Origin: Chloranthus sessilifolius
Taxonomy: Eukaryota > Streptophyta > Magnoliopsida > Chloranthales > Chloranthaceae
DNA: 64,000 nucleotides
Reading direction: 5' to 3'
Assembly (NCBI GenBank): GCA_021018995.1
Contig: CM037590.1
Location: 65,567,597-65,631,596, forward strand
Each line of letters opens with the position of its first letter. The first letter of the stretch is position 1. Shown here piece after piece: positions 1-10,520 of the stretch. Both the position numbers and the translations under genes were made by a program. Below the pieces are notes generated by a model, which saw only the letters and a program-made list of their open reading frames with translations, was not told where the DNA came from and searched no databases.

Positions 1-296
1 TTTGATTTAAAGATCTTTGGAGCAAAAAATTGGATAAAAATAAATTTTCTATCATATATGACACGATGCAATCAACCGTTGAATCAAATAATGGCCCTTT
101 AACTCAGTTATATCGTATGATAGTATGATAGATTTTGTGTTTCGTGTCAATCGTTTGCATTAAAGATGTGTAGATCGTCACCTTTATATCGATTTAGATG
201 GATTTCCATATTATGCAAGTGGCTTGAGTGCGATGTGCTGGTATTCTAGCCTCTTCGAAGTCTTTATGTCTCTTCGAATTCTTCATTATTTCTTTG

Positions 297-610
297 TAGT
301 GGTAAATTTCATTTTCGGTAACATTTTAGTAGGGGGTCATTACTGTTTATTTAGGATAAATTTTGAGAAAAATTAAAAAAATTTCGGAGAGTACAAAAAA
401 TATTAAATATAAATTATATTTAGAGTTCATAAAAATTTTATTTATTATTTAAAAATTGATAAAAATTCGAAAATATTTATTAATTTCAGCAAAATTTCGT
501 TAATTTTGCCGAAATTAATGAAATTTCAGCGATTCGGAGAAATCATCGAAATTTCCCCGAAAGTTTCGCCCGACTCCTATTTCAGTAAATTTCGAAGAAA
601 TTTGTCACTG
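297..610. repeat. hAT-like short element, GTGACAAA-terminus family, copy 1
   Basis: The left end reads TAGTGGTAAATTTC and the right end AAATTTGTCACTG, an imperfect inverted pair. The interior is packed with variants of GAAATTTCGGC and ends with a GAAATTTC-rich block at about 480-600. A second copy at 50330-50682 has the same ends and interior and shows an 8 bp target duplication, so I assign this copy to the same hAT-like family. I cannot see a target duplication here. No coding capacity is visible. Confidence 0.55.
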
Positions 611-640
611 TGCATGTATCATTCTTATAGGTGCACCATA

Positions 641-900
641 ATTTAAAGAAAACCTTTAAACACGCTCACGGATCTTCAAAAGCTCCCATGACAAAAATCA
701 TTGATGGCTTTAAGTGAGACGATAGAGGTTTTGTTTCGCTCCAATATGGTCATATGAAATAAAAAAATTGACCATTTGATGATACGTTCATAGCCTCAAG
801 ATCCCTTGTGTGAAATATTGGAGCGGAACACGACCTCTATCGTCTAACTTAAAGCGATCAATGATTTTTGGCGTTGATACTTTTTAGATAATAAAAATTA
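641..900. repeat. Degraded foldback related to the GGTAGC MULE-MITE family
   Basis: The two halves are inverted: a block at about 690-740 (ATTGATGGCTTTAAGTGAGACGA) reappears reversed at about 830-875, with the gene-less centre carrying CTCAAGATCCCTTGTG. The same words occur in the better preserved element at 1775-2185. Terminal GGTAGC motifs and a target duplication are not preserved, so this is a decayed or internally deleted relative. Confidence 0.4.
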
Positions 901-962
901 TCTCGAGACCAATTTTTTACACCATAGATCTTGAGATCACAGGCACACACCAAACATATGTG

Positions 963-1532
963 TAGAGCTGCAATCCAGCCGGGCCGAGCCCGAGCTCGGG
1001 TCAGCACTAGCTCGGCCCTACCTTATTCGAGTCGAGCTGGAGGTCGGCTCTAGGCTCTTTGGGCTCGAAAATTTCAAATTTTAACTCGGCTCTCCAAGCT
1101 CGAGCCGAGCTCGGGCCGAGCTTTGAGCCAAGTATGTTCTATTATAAAAATTTTCCTCCTAATATTATTTTAAACTTCTACTCAATTAAATATTCATTCT
1201 ATAAAAGGTTTAAATAAATGATTAAACACAAGTACGCAACATATGAAATAAATAAATCGTTAGATAAACTACGACAAGTGAGGGGCATAAGTTCCTATTT
1301 TACCCTTCAAAGTAACCGTTAGATAAACTTAAACGGTTACTTTGAAAGGTAAAATAGATCTTTCAAAGTTTATTACTTATTATATATATATAATAGAGCA
1401 GAGCCGGCCTTAGCTCGAGCTTGGCTCTATTCATTCGAGCTACAAACTGCTCTAAAGAGAAACACTCTTATTTTTCGAGTCGAGTCGAGCCAAGCTGAGT
1501 TGTTGAGGTGGCTCGACTCTCTTGCAGCCCTA
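963..1532. repeat. hAT-type MITE rich in GAGCTCGGGCCGAGC words
   Basis: Ends are TAGAGCTGCAATCC on the left and, read inverted, TAGGGCTGCAAGAG on the right. The flanking 8-mers catatgtg (955-962) and catacatg (1533-1540) match at 6 of 8 positions, consistent with an old 8 bp hAT duplication. Both subterminal regions (about 975-1125 and 1395-1520) are crowded with variants of CTCGAGCCGAGC, as expected of subterminal transposase-binding repeats. The AT-rich middle has no coding potential. Confidence 0.6.
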
Positions 1533-1774
1533 CATACATGATAGAACCAGCACACATCCCAAAACCCAAAACTTGACTTGCACGCACCCAATATATAGAG
1601 TAACTACATGCACACCCTAAAACTTGACTTGCACACACCCAATATATGGAGTAACTACATTCACACGTCCCAAAACTTGACCTGGGTATATCCCGTACGG
1701 ATGGCACATATGCTAACTTTGGGTGCAGCACGTACGCGTGGATTAGTCGGGGGCTTTTGAACTAAATAGGCTAA

Positions 1775-2185
1775 TGGTAGCTTTAAAGGCACCTTCCGAA
1801 TGTTGTTGGGTACCTATGCTAAAAATTATTGATTGCTTTAAATCAGATGATGGAGATTATTTTTCGCTCCAATCTTCCACACAAGGGATCTTCAGATTAT
1901 GCGCACCTATCAGAGGGTTAACTTTCGAGTCCACTTGGCATGTATCCAAAAAATGTAGCCCTAAAATACATAGCATCACACTCAAACATGACTTTAGGGC
2001 TACATTTTTGGGATCTATGCCTTGTGAAATCTGAAACTGACCGTCTGATAGTGCGCCATGATCTCAAGATCCCTCGTGGGGAAGATTGGAGCGAAAAAGG
2101 ATCTCCATCGCCTGCTTTAAAGCAATCAATGATTTTTAGAGTTAGGTGCCCCAACAAGATTTAGTGGGTGTGCTTAAAGCTACCC
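1775..2185. repeat. MULE-type MITE (GGTAGCTTTAA termini)
   Basis: A near-complete 411 bp palindrome. The left arm starts TGGTAGCTTTAAAGGCACC and the right arm, inverted, GGGTAGCTTTAAGCACACCC; the arms pair nearly to the centre at about 1950-1990. The 9 bp ataggctaa lies on both sides (1766-1774 and 2186-2194), the target length typical of Mutator-like elements. Other members are at 6007-6392 and, degraded, at 641-900. Open frames across it are products of the palindrome, not genes. Confidence 0.8.
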
Positions 2186-2194
2186 ATAGGCTAA

Positions 2195-2351
2195 AAACCG
2201 ACCGTCTGTTGGAACGCCTATGATCTCAAGATCCATCCTAGAAATATGGGACAACAAACAACCCCCATCATTTGATTCAATGCAATCAATGTGTTTAAGC
2301 GTGCACGGGGTGAACTCAGAGATTTGGTGTGTGGATTTAAAGGTACTCTAA
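2195..2351. repeat. Right half of a GAGTACC-family MULE-MITE
   Basis: The sequence CGACCGTCTG...GATCTCAAGATCC...GTGAACTCAGAGATTTGG...GGATTTAAAGGTACTC matches the right arm of the complete element at 21295-21694. The left half is absent. It begins immediately after the target duplication of the neighbouring element. Confidence 0.55.
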
Positions 2352-2653
2352 ATAAATATGCCGACAATAATATGGGTAATAAAAGGAAAATTTACTAGAT
2401 GGGCCTTGTCAAGTTTACCTTTTGCAGCAACAACCCTATAGTTTTGCCGTTTACATAACCAACCAGCTTTTAGCTGAGCCAATTCCTGCCAACATAAAAA
2501 ATCTGGTATACCCCTTTTACCATTGCACATAGTTTCAAAATTAAGAATTTGCTATTTTCGAGATTTGTGCAAAGTGAAACACCATCTATGCCACTCAAAT
2601 AATGAATCAACATCGACACCGATCAAATAGTGAATCGTCACCGCTCAGATACT

Positions 2654-2804
2654 CACTACAAAAAATAAGACTATTAGCGACACCAAAAGCTGCAGCTATT
2701 AATAAAAAACTTCTTGTTGCAATAGCGACATGACTAGTAACGATAGTTTTTTTTGTTAATAGCGGCAGGTTTTTGTGCTGCTAATAGTCTTATTTTTTGT
2801 AGTG
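2654..2804. repeat. CACTACAAAAAA-family MITE, copy 1
   Basis: Starts CACTACAAAAAATAAGACT and ends with its inverted complement AGTCTTATTTTTTGTAGTG. The interior carries the family word TTAATAGCGGCA. Flanking 3-mers are act and att, not an exact duplication, but the copies at 9581-9732 (ctc) and 34017-34148 (aat) have perfect 3 bp duplications, so I class this as a CACTA-type MITE. Confidence 0.7.
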
Positions 2805-2937
2805 ATTAAATCGTCATCATTTGGATAATGAATCGTCATCACTCAGATAATGAGCCGGTGTCGATTCATTGCCATAAAAGCTTGACTCGAAGAAAATGCC
2901 ACACATATGCGGAGTGTGGGTCGGGTTGGAGGTAGGC

Positions 2938-3180
2938 CTATCAACGGGTCAGGTCAGGTCAGGTCAAGCCGCATCGGATCAAAATTTTGGCTGCACAACA
3001 AGAAATCTGTATATGCCCGACCCGAGCCGATAAAACACCCTATTCTTATGATGTTTTAAAGTATAAATATCAGGTCAGGTTAGGTTGTCCCAATCCAGCA
3101 CGACAAAACCTCTTGGTGAACCCGACCTCGCCGAACAAGCCGATTTTATGTTTCCGGCCCTGTATAATATCAGGTAGTAG
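2938..3180. repeat. Word-rich hAT-like fragment (GGGTCAGGTCAGG repeats)
   Basis: Begins near TAGGCCTATCAACGGGTCAGG, resembling the TAGGGCTCTCAATGGGCC terminus of the resident hAT at 38749, and runs into four tandem GGTCA steps and several CCCGACC words. No convincing right terminus or target duplication is visible. Confidence 0.3.
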
Positions 3181-3222
3181 GTGAAATTACAAAAACTAGT
3201 GACCGAGTGGGTGAGTTGAAAG

Positions 3223-3290
3223 CAAGGATCAAAATTTTTAGCCGAAATTTCGATTTCGTGAAAGGGCCAACCTAGAGAGGCCCTGCCTGC
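3223..3290. repeat. Truncated CAAGGATCAAAATTT element
   Basis: The terminus CAAGGATCAAAATTT followed by GCCGAAATTTCG matches the left end of the complete 131 bp element at 38491-38621. The right terminus is missing. Confidence 0.4.
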
Positions 3291-3296
3291 TGCCAA

Positions 3297-4347
3297 AGGT
3301 AAATTTACAGTAAAGATACGGGTTGTGAATTAAATTTTTACATAAATAGAGAGCAAAGGTGGTGTTCTCTTCAAACTTGAAAGAGTAGCCACGGAGGTGA
3401 GAAGGTGAAGTGACTCTAGATAGTACATAGTAACCATATGGCCACCATAAAGGGTTCTTGCACTATCAAACCCTGTTACATGGGCCCACTGGCCTAGGGT
3501 TTGACAGGAAGGCTTATTTGATCCCTACTCCTCGAAGAGATGGTAGCATTGTTCTCGTTTTGTGTCTTCATGTTGAGCACATGGAAGCTTTCAAGCAATT
3601 CTTTTATCTAAGTCCTCTAGTAAGAGATGGTGATCTCTTTAATCCTACGGTCATAATTGTGTCGCGTTGTAAAATTCTAATTTATTATATGTTTGGTTAG
3701 GATATTCTTTTAAATTCTAATTTTAAATCTGCTAATTTAGAATTGTTATAGAGTGGGCTGCGAAGCGTGGTGGTATATTCCGACTCCAAAGTAATATGGG
3801 TAACTTTTCGCCTCATGGTGGTGCATAATGACCCCATAGTAAGGCATTTTTAGAGTATTATTTAGGACATTAACCAATGATATAAGAGTGAGCATCACGT
3901 CTCGAGTTCGAGACACATGAGTGTTTGGTGGAAGGGGGCTATTTGCGAGCCCCTAAGAGGGATATTAGAGTGAAAGCTGCCATAAAGTTGTCACCATGAG
4001 CCTCGAAGGGGCGATTAGAGGAAAAGGCTACTTGAGGTCCCTAAAGGAGGCATTGGAGTGAGAGCCACTGCAGAGTGGGCCACCAATGGCAGCCAATCAG
4101 AGGGTGTATAGAAAGCGGATCATTGTGATGATTTTTTTTTTTTTTTTCTTTTGAACAATATTTTATTTAACGGATTAATCAACCATTCATAGGCATAGAG
4201 TTGAATAGCCTGTAACAGGGGAATTGAGTTGCAAAGTTAATCTTTCCATTGAATCACTAAGCTTACTAACTATTAAATTTATAATAAACTAAATTTTGTA
4301 ATCAACATGCACTTGCATGTTGAAGAAACAAAAACTTGATCAATAAG
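3297..4347. other. Stretch without a recognised gene or element
   Basis: About 1 kb with only short chance reading frames. Weak direct repetition of GAGTGAGAGC/GAGTGAAAGC motifs occurs around 3890-4080, and there is a T-run at 4132-4147. No protein family recognised. Confidence 0.5.
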
Positions 4348-4809
4348 GCTGCTATGGCATTGTTCTTTAGTAGCCCCTGTCATAGCAGAGCTCACTTGCT
4401 TTAGTAGGTTATCATCCTCTTTGTTAACATCCCGCTACCTGTTTTAGCAGGTATCCCTTCTCCTTGATAACTTCTTGCATAACAAGATTTCATGTATGAT
4501 TTACTGATTTAACAATTTTACCCTCCTCTCTACTCATTCCTTGTCATAGCTGATTCTATTTGCTCCCTAGCTCTACTAGCTCCCTATCAAAGCAAATAGA
4601 ATAAGCTCTGACAAGGAGTGAGTAGAGAGGAGGGTAAAACTGCTAAACAAGTAAATCATGCATAAAATCTTGCTATGCAAGGAGTTATCAGGGAGAAGGG
4701 GTACCTGCTAAAGCAAGTAGTAGGATATTAACAAAGATGATGGTAACCTACGAAAGCAGGTGAGCTCTGCTATGGCAGGGGCTACCAAAGAGCAATGCCA
4801 TACGCAGCC
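4348..4809. repeat. Long foldback MITE with TAA target duplication (Tourist/PIF-like)
   Basis: A 462 bp inverted repeat: GGCTGCTATGGCATTG at the left pairs with CAATGCCATACGCAGCC at the right, and pairing continues almost without loss to a centre near 4575-4590. Flanking trinucleotides are taa on both sides, matching the TWA preference of PIF/Harbinger-related MITEs, although 3 bp alone is weak evidence. A transcript through it would form a near-perfect hairpin of about 200 bp arms. Confidence 0.7.
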
Positions 4810-5159
4810 TAAGTGTCTAAGAATGCTAATAGAAAAGCAGAGGTGGGATTTGTTATTTTCAAAATCTAATTGTATGATGGTGTGCCAATGAGGTCTCTGA
4901 TCTCAAGATCCATTTCGTGGATTGTGGAAGATTGAGACCAAAAACAATCTCCATTGATCAATAGTTTTCGAACCATCCTAATTGTGTACTCTAATATCAA
5001 CCGTTGTTCTTAATTTTTAATGGTTGATATTAAAGTTCAACAATCGATGGTTCACATCCTCTTATAGGCAGGATTCTTTGGTTGATACATGTTCTAATGA
5101 TGGATTGTCACTTGGACAATTTAGATTGATAATAAATGTGCACCATCGGGCATAATAAT

Positions 5160-5490
5160 AATCCCTATTTTAATGATATAAGATTGAAACTTTAATTTAT
5201 TGGTATAAGATCATTTAAAGAACATTTTAGTGTTTAAATACAACCATTATTCCTAAAATAAAAAAGGCATAATAATAAACTCCACTTTAATGACATAAGA
5301 CCAAAAGTCTGATTGATTGGTATAAGATTATTTAAACACAATTTTGGTGTTTAAATGCAGCCATTATTCGTAAAACAAAAAAATACTTTAATGACATAAG
5401 ACCGAAAGTCTAATTGATTGGTATAAGACTATTTAAACACAATTTTGGTGTTTAAACGCAGCCGTTATTCCTAAAACAAAAGAATGGGGA
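5160..5490. repeat. Three-copy tandem repeat, about 105-115 bp units
   Basis: Three direct copies begin near 5168, 5283 and 5388. Each carries TTTAATGAYATAAGA, then TTGGTATAAGA, then GTGTTTAAA and CCRTTATTC. The second and third copies are much closer to each other than to the first, suggesting a later duplication. A related sentence (ATAAGATCATTTAAA...TTTGGTGTTTAAA) occurs at about 33940-33980. Confidence 0.65.
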
Positions 5491-5596
5491 TAAACGTAAA
5501 AGAAAATCTGACCACTATAAAGGAAATAATTAAGGAATAGTTTGGACATGTTCTTCCAAGGTACGAAATAGACTATATATACAAAGGGTTGAGAAG

Positions 5597-5805
5597 CTAC
5601 AACAAAAAAAGAAAAAACCTATTAGCGGCAGCCATAAACTGCCGCTATTAACAAAAAAATTGTCATTAATACCCTTGCTGCTAACAGTCTCAATAGTTTT
5701 TTTGTTAATTGCGGCACCTTTTGGCTGTAAAAAATTTTCGTTTTTGTTAATAGCGGCACTTTTTGGCTGCGAAAAACTGCTGCTAATAGTCTTATTTTTT
5801 TTAGT
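5597..5805. repeat. Longer degenerate relative of the CACTACAAAAAA MITE
   Basis: Left end CTACAACAAAAAAAG and right end AGTCTTATTTTTTTTAGTA are degenerate versions of the family termini. The interior has several copies of TTAATAGCGGCA and its complement. It is about 210 bp against 130-150 bp for the others, apparently through internal duplication. Confidence 0.5.
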
Positions 5806-6006
5806 ACAAGCATAAGAAAGTATGAGAAGAGAAAGACCAATAAAAACATAAAAGGAAGTCGTGAGAATGATTGCAAAGTTAAAGAGAGCTTAGCCCATAA
5901 TAAACGAAAGATAAAGAAGGTTGTGAGGATGATGATCTTTGAAGTTATGTTGGGACACCCTTAAAGCTCACCTCTTTAATGGTGCATATGTAGAACTATT
6001 CAGTTA

Positions 6007-6392
6007 GGGTAGCTTTAAATGTACCCAATGAATCTTGTTAGGCACCTATGTTATAAACCATTGATTGCTTTAAATCAGAGGATGAAAATCATTTTTCACT
6101 CCAATCTTTCGCAGAAGGGATCTTGAGATCATGGCGCAAATAATCATACGATCATTTTTCGATTCCAATTGAAACACATCTCAAAAAAAGTGGCTATAAA
6201 ATCACATGGCACACATCTCGCTCAAATGTTACTTTAGGGCTATGGTTTTGGGATCTGTGTCATATAAAATTAAAAATTGATCGTCTAATAAGTGTGTCAT
6301 GATCTCAAGATATCTTGTGTGGAAAATTGGAGCGTAAAACGATCTCCAACACATTTAAAGCAACCAATGGTTTTTAGAATAGGTGCCTTATT
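6007..6392. repeat. GGTAGC-family MULE-MITE, right arm truncated
   Basis: Left end GGGTAGCTTTAAATGTACC, then the same order of internal words as the element at 1775-2185 (ATTGATTGCTTTAAATCAG, CTCCAATCTT, GGGATCTTGAGATCATG, then the inverted set). The terminal 25-30 bp of the right arm is missing, so no target duplication can be read. Confidence 0.6.
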
Positions 6393-6567
6393 GCTTTCAT
6401 GACTTTTAAGCCTCATGAAAACTTGCGCGAAATCTACAAGTCTCTCTTGTTATATGGCACCACAAGCGTTATCATTGTGCGATTATAAGCGTCAACACTA
6501 GTTAAATTCTCAAGTGCATTAAAATTTGTGAATTTCCTCATAAATTTAAGGCATAAACAAGTGCCAA

Positions 6568-6814
6568 CTTTGGTATCAATAGCGATCCATGGAGGACAGA
6601 TACAGATCGGCTGATACCGATATAAAATGGTGCCCTTTAAATAAAAATAATAATAATAATGAAAGAAAATAGAGGTATCGACCGATACCTAATACGTGTC
6701 GGCTGATACTGCTACAAATGTTGATCACGTATTGGTGCCGATGCATATCAATTGGCCGAAAAACAGATACGTATTGCCGATACGTCTCGATATCTGCCGA
6801 TATTTGAAACTAAG
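6568..6814. repeat. hAT-like short element with TATCGGCCGATA words
   Basis: Imperfect ends CTTTGGTATCAATAGCGA (left) and CTTAGTTTCAAATATCGG (right, inverted). The flanking 8-mers agtgccaa (6560-6567) and acttccaa (6815-6822) match at 6 of 8. The interior is dominated by variants of ATACGTATCGGCCGATAC. Similar words without clear ends are at 17395-17540 and around 56200-56280. The superfamily assignment rests on the 8 bp duplication and is tentative. Confidence 0.45.
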
Positions 6815-6946
6815 ACTTCCAAGCTAATTTAGTAATGTGAATGTCTCAATCCTTTAATTTTTTAAAGGAAATAGGGAGATTATTATTAGAGCTTCGTAGA
6901 AATAGATTATGATTAGAGCTTCTTAGAAATTACAAGATGTCGAGTA

Positions 6947-7493
6947 TGTTGTGCGGAAGCTCACAAACTAACCAACGATCTCATGATGAACAATCAAATA
7001 AGAAAGCAAGAAATAAAAAAAATCAATCACAAACACACAAGAGACAATATTTACGTGGTTCGTAACATGCCTATGTCCATGAGCAACGATAATCCACTAT
7101 ATTGTTGATCACACAATAATATAAGAATACTTAAGCCTCACCAAAGCTCTCCATCAAACCCTAAATAGGTTTACAAAAGTTTTATAGTGATATCACAACC
7201 TTACAATTCCTCCACAAGCTTTCCCTTTATATAAAAGACATGAATCCTACTTCTAACCCAAGGGAAAATGCTCAAATATGGAGTGTAGATACAACTTGGC
7301 CGTCGTTGGTCACTCGAGCGACTTAGGCCAGAGAGTTTGTTCCGTGCGATAACGCACTGGTCGCTTGAGCGATAACCAAACTCGTTCGAGCGACTTTCAC
7401 CCGAGAGTTTGTCTTCATCTGAGTGCTCACCTCACTCAAGCGACAATCAAGTCCGCTCGAGCAAGCCAACCAAGTTAGAGCCAAACTATAACA
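6947..7493 (-). mobile_element. Solo LTR in the LINE 3' end
   Basis: On the minus strand it starts TGTTATAGTTTGGC and ends CTTCCGCACAACA (547 bp). Flanks are gagta (6942-6946) and gagca (7494-7498), a 5 bp duplication with one mismatch. A TATA-like TTTATATAAAGGG lies at about 7225-7238 on the minus strand. The part upstream of it (7300-7470) holds five degenerate copies of CTCGAGCGAC. The downstream part contains the ACGTGGTTCG and TGCCTATGTCCA stretches that I recall from many plant LTRs. Excision rejoins the LINE to read FPGM-LDIL-stop. Confidence 0.7.
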
Positions 7494-9357
7494 GAGCATG
7501 CCGGGGAAGCTCTCCCTCCAGATTTTACAATTATGAAAACAAAAAGGCAAAGACGAAAGTGCATCGGCAACTTTGTTTGCTTCTCGAAAAACTTGATCCT
7601 CCTCCAAGTTTAAAACTTCTTTTACCACCTGAATAGAATCGCATTCAAAATTCACCTGACTGTGATTTAGCTGTTTTGCTAAGTAAATTGCTTCTCTTAG
7701 TGCCAATGCCTCACTGCTTTCCGCCGATGCTACCTCATGATCGAACTTTTAACCATTGTTAAAACAGGAACACCACGGCTATCTCTGGCTATTATACCAG
7801 CACCACCCCTTTTTGAATCTGCAACCCAAGCTCCATCAGAATTAAATCTTTAGGGCATTATCTATCTGTAGGCGGTATTTGAACATGTTGATTTCCTTCT
7901 TTCTTATGAGCTTCATCCTACTTGCATTTGTATATAAGGAGTTGAAGATAGAATGATAAGCAGATTTAACCAAAAATTTCCCATTAGAAGAGTGTGCCCA
8001 TGCTTTAGAATCATCTTGGTCGCACCGTGGCAGTGGGATATGAAGGATCTCTGTAGCATCAGCCGGCTGAAAAATAGACCTCACCAACTCCTTCCATTGA
8101 TGTGCATCATAAGTTATGGCCATGCTTTGGGAGTGATCAATTTATAGGTGGTTGCACACGGAATCCATCTATCGTTCCATATATTAGTTTTTCTTCCATT
8201 GCCAACTCTCCAAATGACTCCTTCATCCAGCCTCATTTTTGCCATGTGAAGGAAGATTTTCTCCCTTGAGTTGAGTTTGGGAAATCAGTTGATGGGAAAT
8301 ATTTTTCTTTGAGCAGCTTCTGTACCAGTGAGTTCGGATTAGTCTCTATGCGTCAACATTGCTTCGCAAGGATTGATATAAATCGAAGGCTACAAGGTTG
8401 CGGAAACCGATTCCACCATGCTTCTTCGATGTGCACATTTTTTCCCATACCATTCAGTGGGTAGTATTCTCATTTTAGTTTCGTCCCCACCAGACCCGCG
8501 CCATCATCATTGATATATCATGAAGGAGATCAATGGGTAACCTAAAACAGCTCATCGCATATGTAGGGATCGCTTGAGCAACGACTTTGCTGAGGACCTA
8601 TTTTCCGACTCTTGAAAGCAATTTCTCTTTCCACCCTTGTATTCTCTTCCACACTCGCTCATTTATTCCTCTGAAAATCTGATTTTTATAGCGCCTCACC
8701 GTAGTTGGTAGCCCGAGGTATTTTGCATGATTATCCACACCTTTTACATGGAGAACGTTGAGAAGGCTTGCTTTCTTTTCTTCACTGATTTTCTTACTAA
8801 AAGCCATCGCCGATTTGCCCAAAAGTTGATCTTCTGCCCAAAAGCATCTTCATAAAGTTGAAGGATGTTAAGAATTTCATTGCATTCCGTTTCCTAAGCT
8901 TTTATATAAAGTAAACTGTCATATGCAAAGAAGAGATGTGAAAATTTTGGAGCCCCTCTGCTAATCTGGATGCTTGAAATGGACCTTTCATTGGAAGCTT
9001 TGTTTAGTAGCATGGAAAAAACCTCGGAGCACAAAATAAAGAGGTAAGGGGATAGAGGGATCCCCTTGCCTAATTCCTCTCGTAGGAGTGACATGCCCAT
9101 TTAAAAGAAGAGAGTAAGAACCCAATGTAACACATCCCATGACCAATTTGACCCATGGTTTAGCAAAGTCCATTTTGATGGGTGTTTTTTCAAGGAACAA
9201 CCATTCTACACGGTCATACGACTTTACTAATATTGAGTTTGAGCACACAAACTTCCTGATTTACACCTTTGTTTGTTATTAAGATGATGAACTATTTCAA
9301 AAGATATGAGGACATTATCCGTGATCAAACGACCTCGGGCAAAAGCACTATGGTTTC
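7494..9357 (-). pseudogene. LINE ORF2 C-terminal part: reverse transcriptase, zf-RVT, RNase H (broken)
   Basis: Minus-strand order: RT blocks FARGRLITDNVLISFEIVHH (about 9345-9285), SYDRVEW (about 9225), GIRQGDP (about 9080), PLSPYLFILCSEVF, then FAYDSLLY (about 8925) and YLGLPTTVRRYKNQIF (about 8710). Next is the zf-RVT region with SNGKFLVKSAYHSIF (about 7995-7950), then RNase H pieces FNSDGAW (about 7835), ECDSIQVVKEV (about 7650) and REANKVADAL (about 7580). The metal-binding FADD box reads FAYD, so a catalytic aspartate is lost. Several frameshifts and a deletion inside RNase H confirm decay. The family is certain from motif order; no function remains. Confidence 0.85.
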
Positions 9358-9580
9358 TAATAGCGCTCAACATAGTATCATTCTGACTTCTAGATAACTA
9401 CCCATTTACTTATGTTCATTCCCACTTTTAGATTACTATCCACTTACTCACTCATGTATGTACTAACCTACATTCCCACTACTTAGTATATTATAAAAAG
9501 AGAACTCTAGCTCTTTTGTATCCATCAAGGAAAATAAAATAATGCTTATTTTTTTCATTTTGTTATCTTCTTTTTATCTC

Positions 9581-9732
9581 CACTACAAAAATAAGGTGTT
9601 TTAGCGGCACTTACTGTTAAGGCAGTTTTTTGTAGCGACAGGACTAATAGCGGCAGTTTTTGGTAGCGCCAGGACTAATAGAACAGTTTTTTTAACAAAA
9701 AACTGCCGCTAATAGTCTTATTTTTTGTAGTG
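9581..9732. repeat. CACTACAAAAAA-family MITE inside the TRIM left LTR
   Basis: Starts CACTACAAAAATAAGG and ends CTTATTTTTTGTAGTG; ctc stands on both sides (9578-9580, 9733-9735). The right LTR of the TRIM shows the uninterrupted target (TATCTCTTTCTTTA), so the insertion point and the 3 bp duplication can be read exactly. Internal words are TTAGCGGCA and CTAATAGCGGCAG. Confidence 0.85.
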
Positions 9733-9743
9733 CTCCTTCTTTA

Positions 9744-9760
9744 TGGTACCAGAGTCATGG
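9744..9760 (+). other. tRNA primer-binding site of the TRIM
   Basis: TGGTACCAGAGTCATGG begins on the base after the left LTR. It corresponds to the TGGTATCAGAGCCATGG site used by many plant LTR elements with initiator methionine tRNA. Confidence 0.75.
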
Positions 9761-10462
9761 TCGGCTCCGATTTCATGATCAGGTCGACCATGGTCTTGGG
9801 TTCTGCTCATACTCCTCACTTTTTAATTAGAGTCATTTTCTTCTTTGTTTTCAATAAAATTTTCATCCTTATTTTTTAATCTCTACAAGCTCCCTTGGTC
9901 CATATATTCTTGTCATACAATTTTTTTTTATATATCTAAGATCTCTCTAATAAGGGTTTTCTTCAAGCTGTATGATCCTACATTATACGTTTCTAGGAGA
10001 GATCATGACGAATCTGATCTAGTGAGCCACCGCCTCCGACAGACTCAACAAAGAGCGGGATGCGATAGTGATGGATCTCACTGACAGGCAGTGACCACTA
10101 GCAAGCACGATCGGACGTTACTGGCTATTTATCAAAAATTCACGTTATAAGATCAAGGGCTAAAATTTTATATAACTAATCGCATGTTCCAAGACAAGCT
10201 AATGATCAAAGAATGCCCATCATCTTGAGGGGATATAATAGTGCTCAACACCGTATCATTCTTACTTCTAGATAACTATCCACTTACCCATGGTCATTCC
10301 CACATCTAGATGACTATCCACTCACTCATGTATGCACTAACCCACATTCCCACTACTTAGTGTATTATAAAAAGAGAATTCTAGCCCTTTTGTATCCATC
10401 AAGGAAAATAAAATAAAATTTATTTTTTCTATTTTGTCATCTTCTTTTTATCTCTTTCTTTA

Positions 10463-10520
10463 GTTTTTGATACAATCATAGGAAGGATTTGCTTAAGTCT
10501 ATTGGTTACGACTTTTGATA
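10463..10520 (-). pseudogene. LINE reverse transcriptase fragment between TRIM and CACTA
   Basis: A 58 bp island encoding SKVVTNRLKQILPMIVS on the minus strand, the block of plant LINE RT that precedes QSAF...GR. It joins upstream to the piece at 19888-20278 and downstream to that at 9357. Its survival between two large insertions is what proves the nesting. Confidence 0.85.

Larger units (their letters stand above)
9358..10462 (+). mobile_element. TRIM (terminal-repeat retrotransposon in miniature), non-canonical TA...TA LTRs
   Basis: Two direct LTRs: 9358-9743 (with a MITE at 9581-9732 inside) and 10236-10462 (227 bp). Both begin TAATAGYGCTCAACA and end CTTCTTTA or TTTCTTTA. The primer-binding site TGGTACCAGAGTCATGG (9744-9760) directly follows the left LTR and matches the initiator-Met tRNA type. 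A purine tract CTTGAGGGGA precedes the right LTR. Flanks gtttc (9353-9357) and gtttt (10463-10467) are a near-perfect 5 bp duplication. The internal region of about 490 bp encodes no gag or pol. Without the MITE the element is about 950 bp, and it lies inside the LINE reverse transcriptase. Confidence 0.8.

Noticed and set aside
1774-2164. Four overlapping frames on both strands
   Set aside because: Products of the palindromic MITE at 1775-2185.
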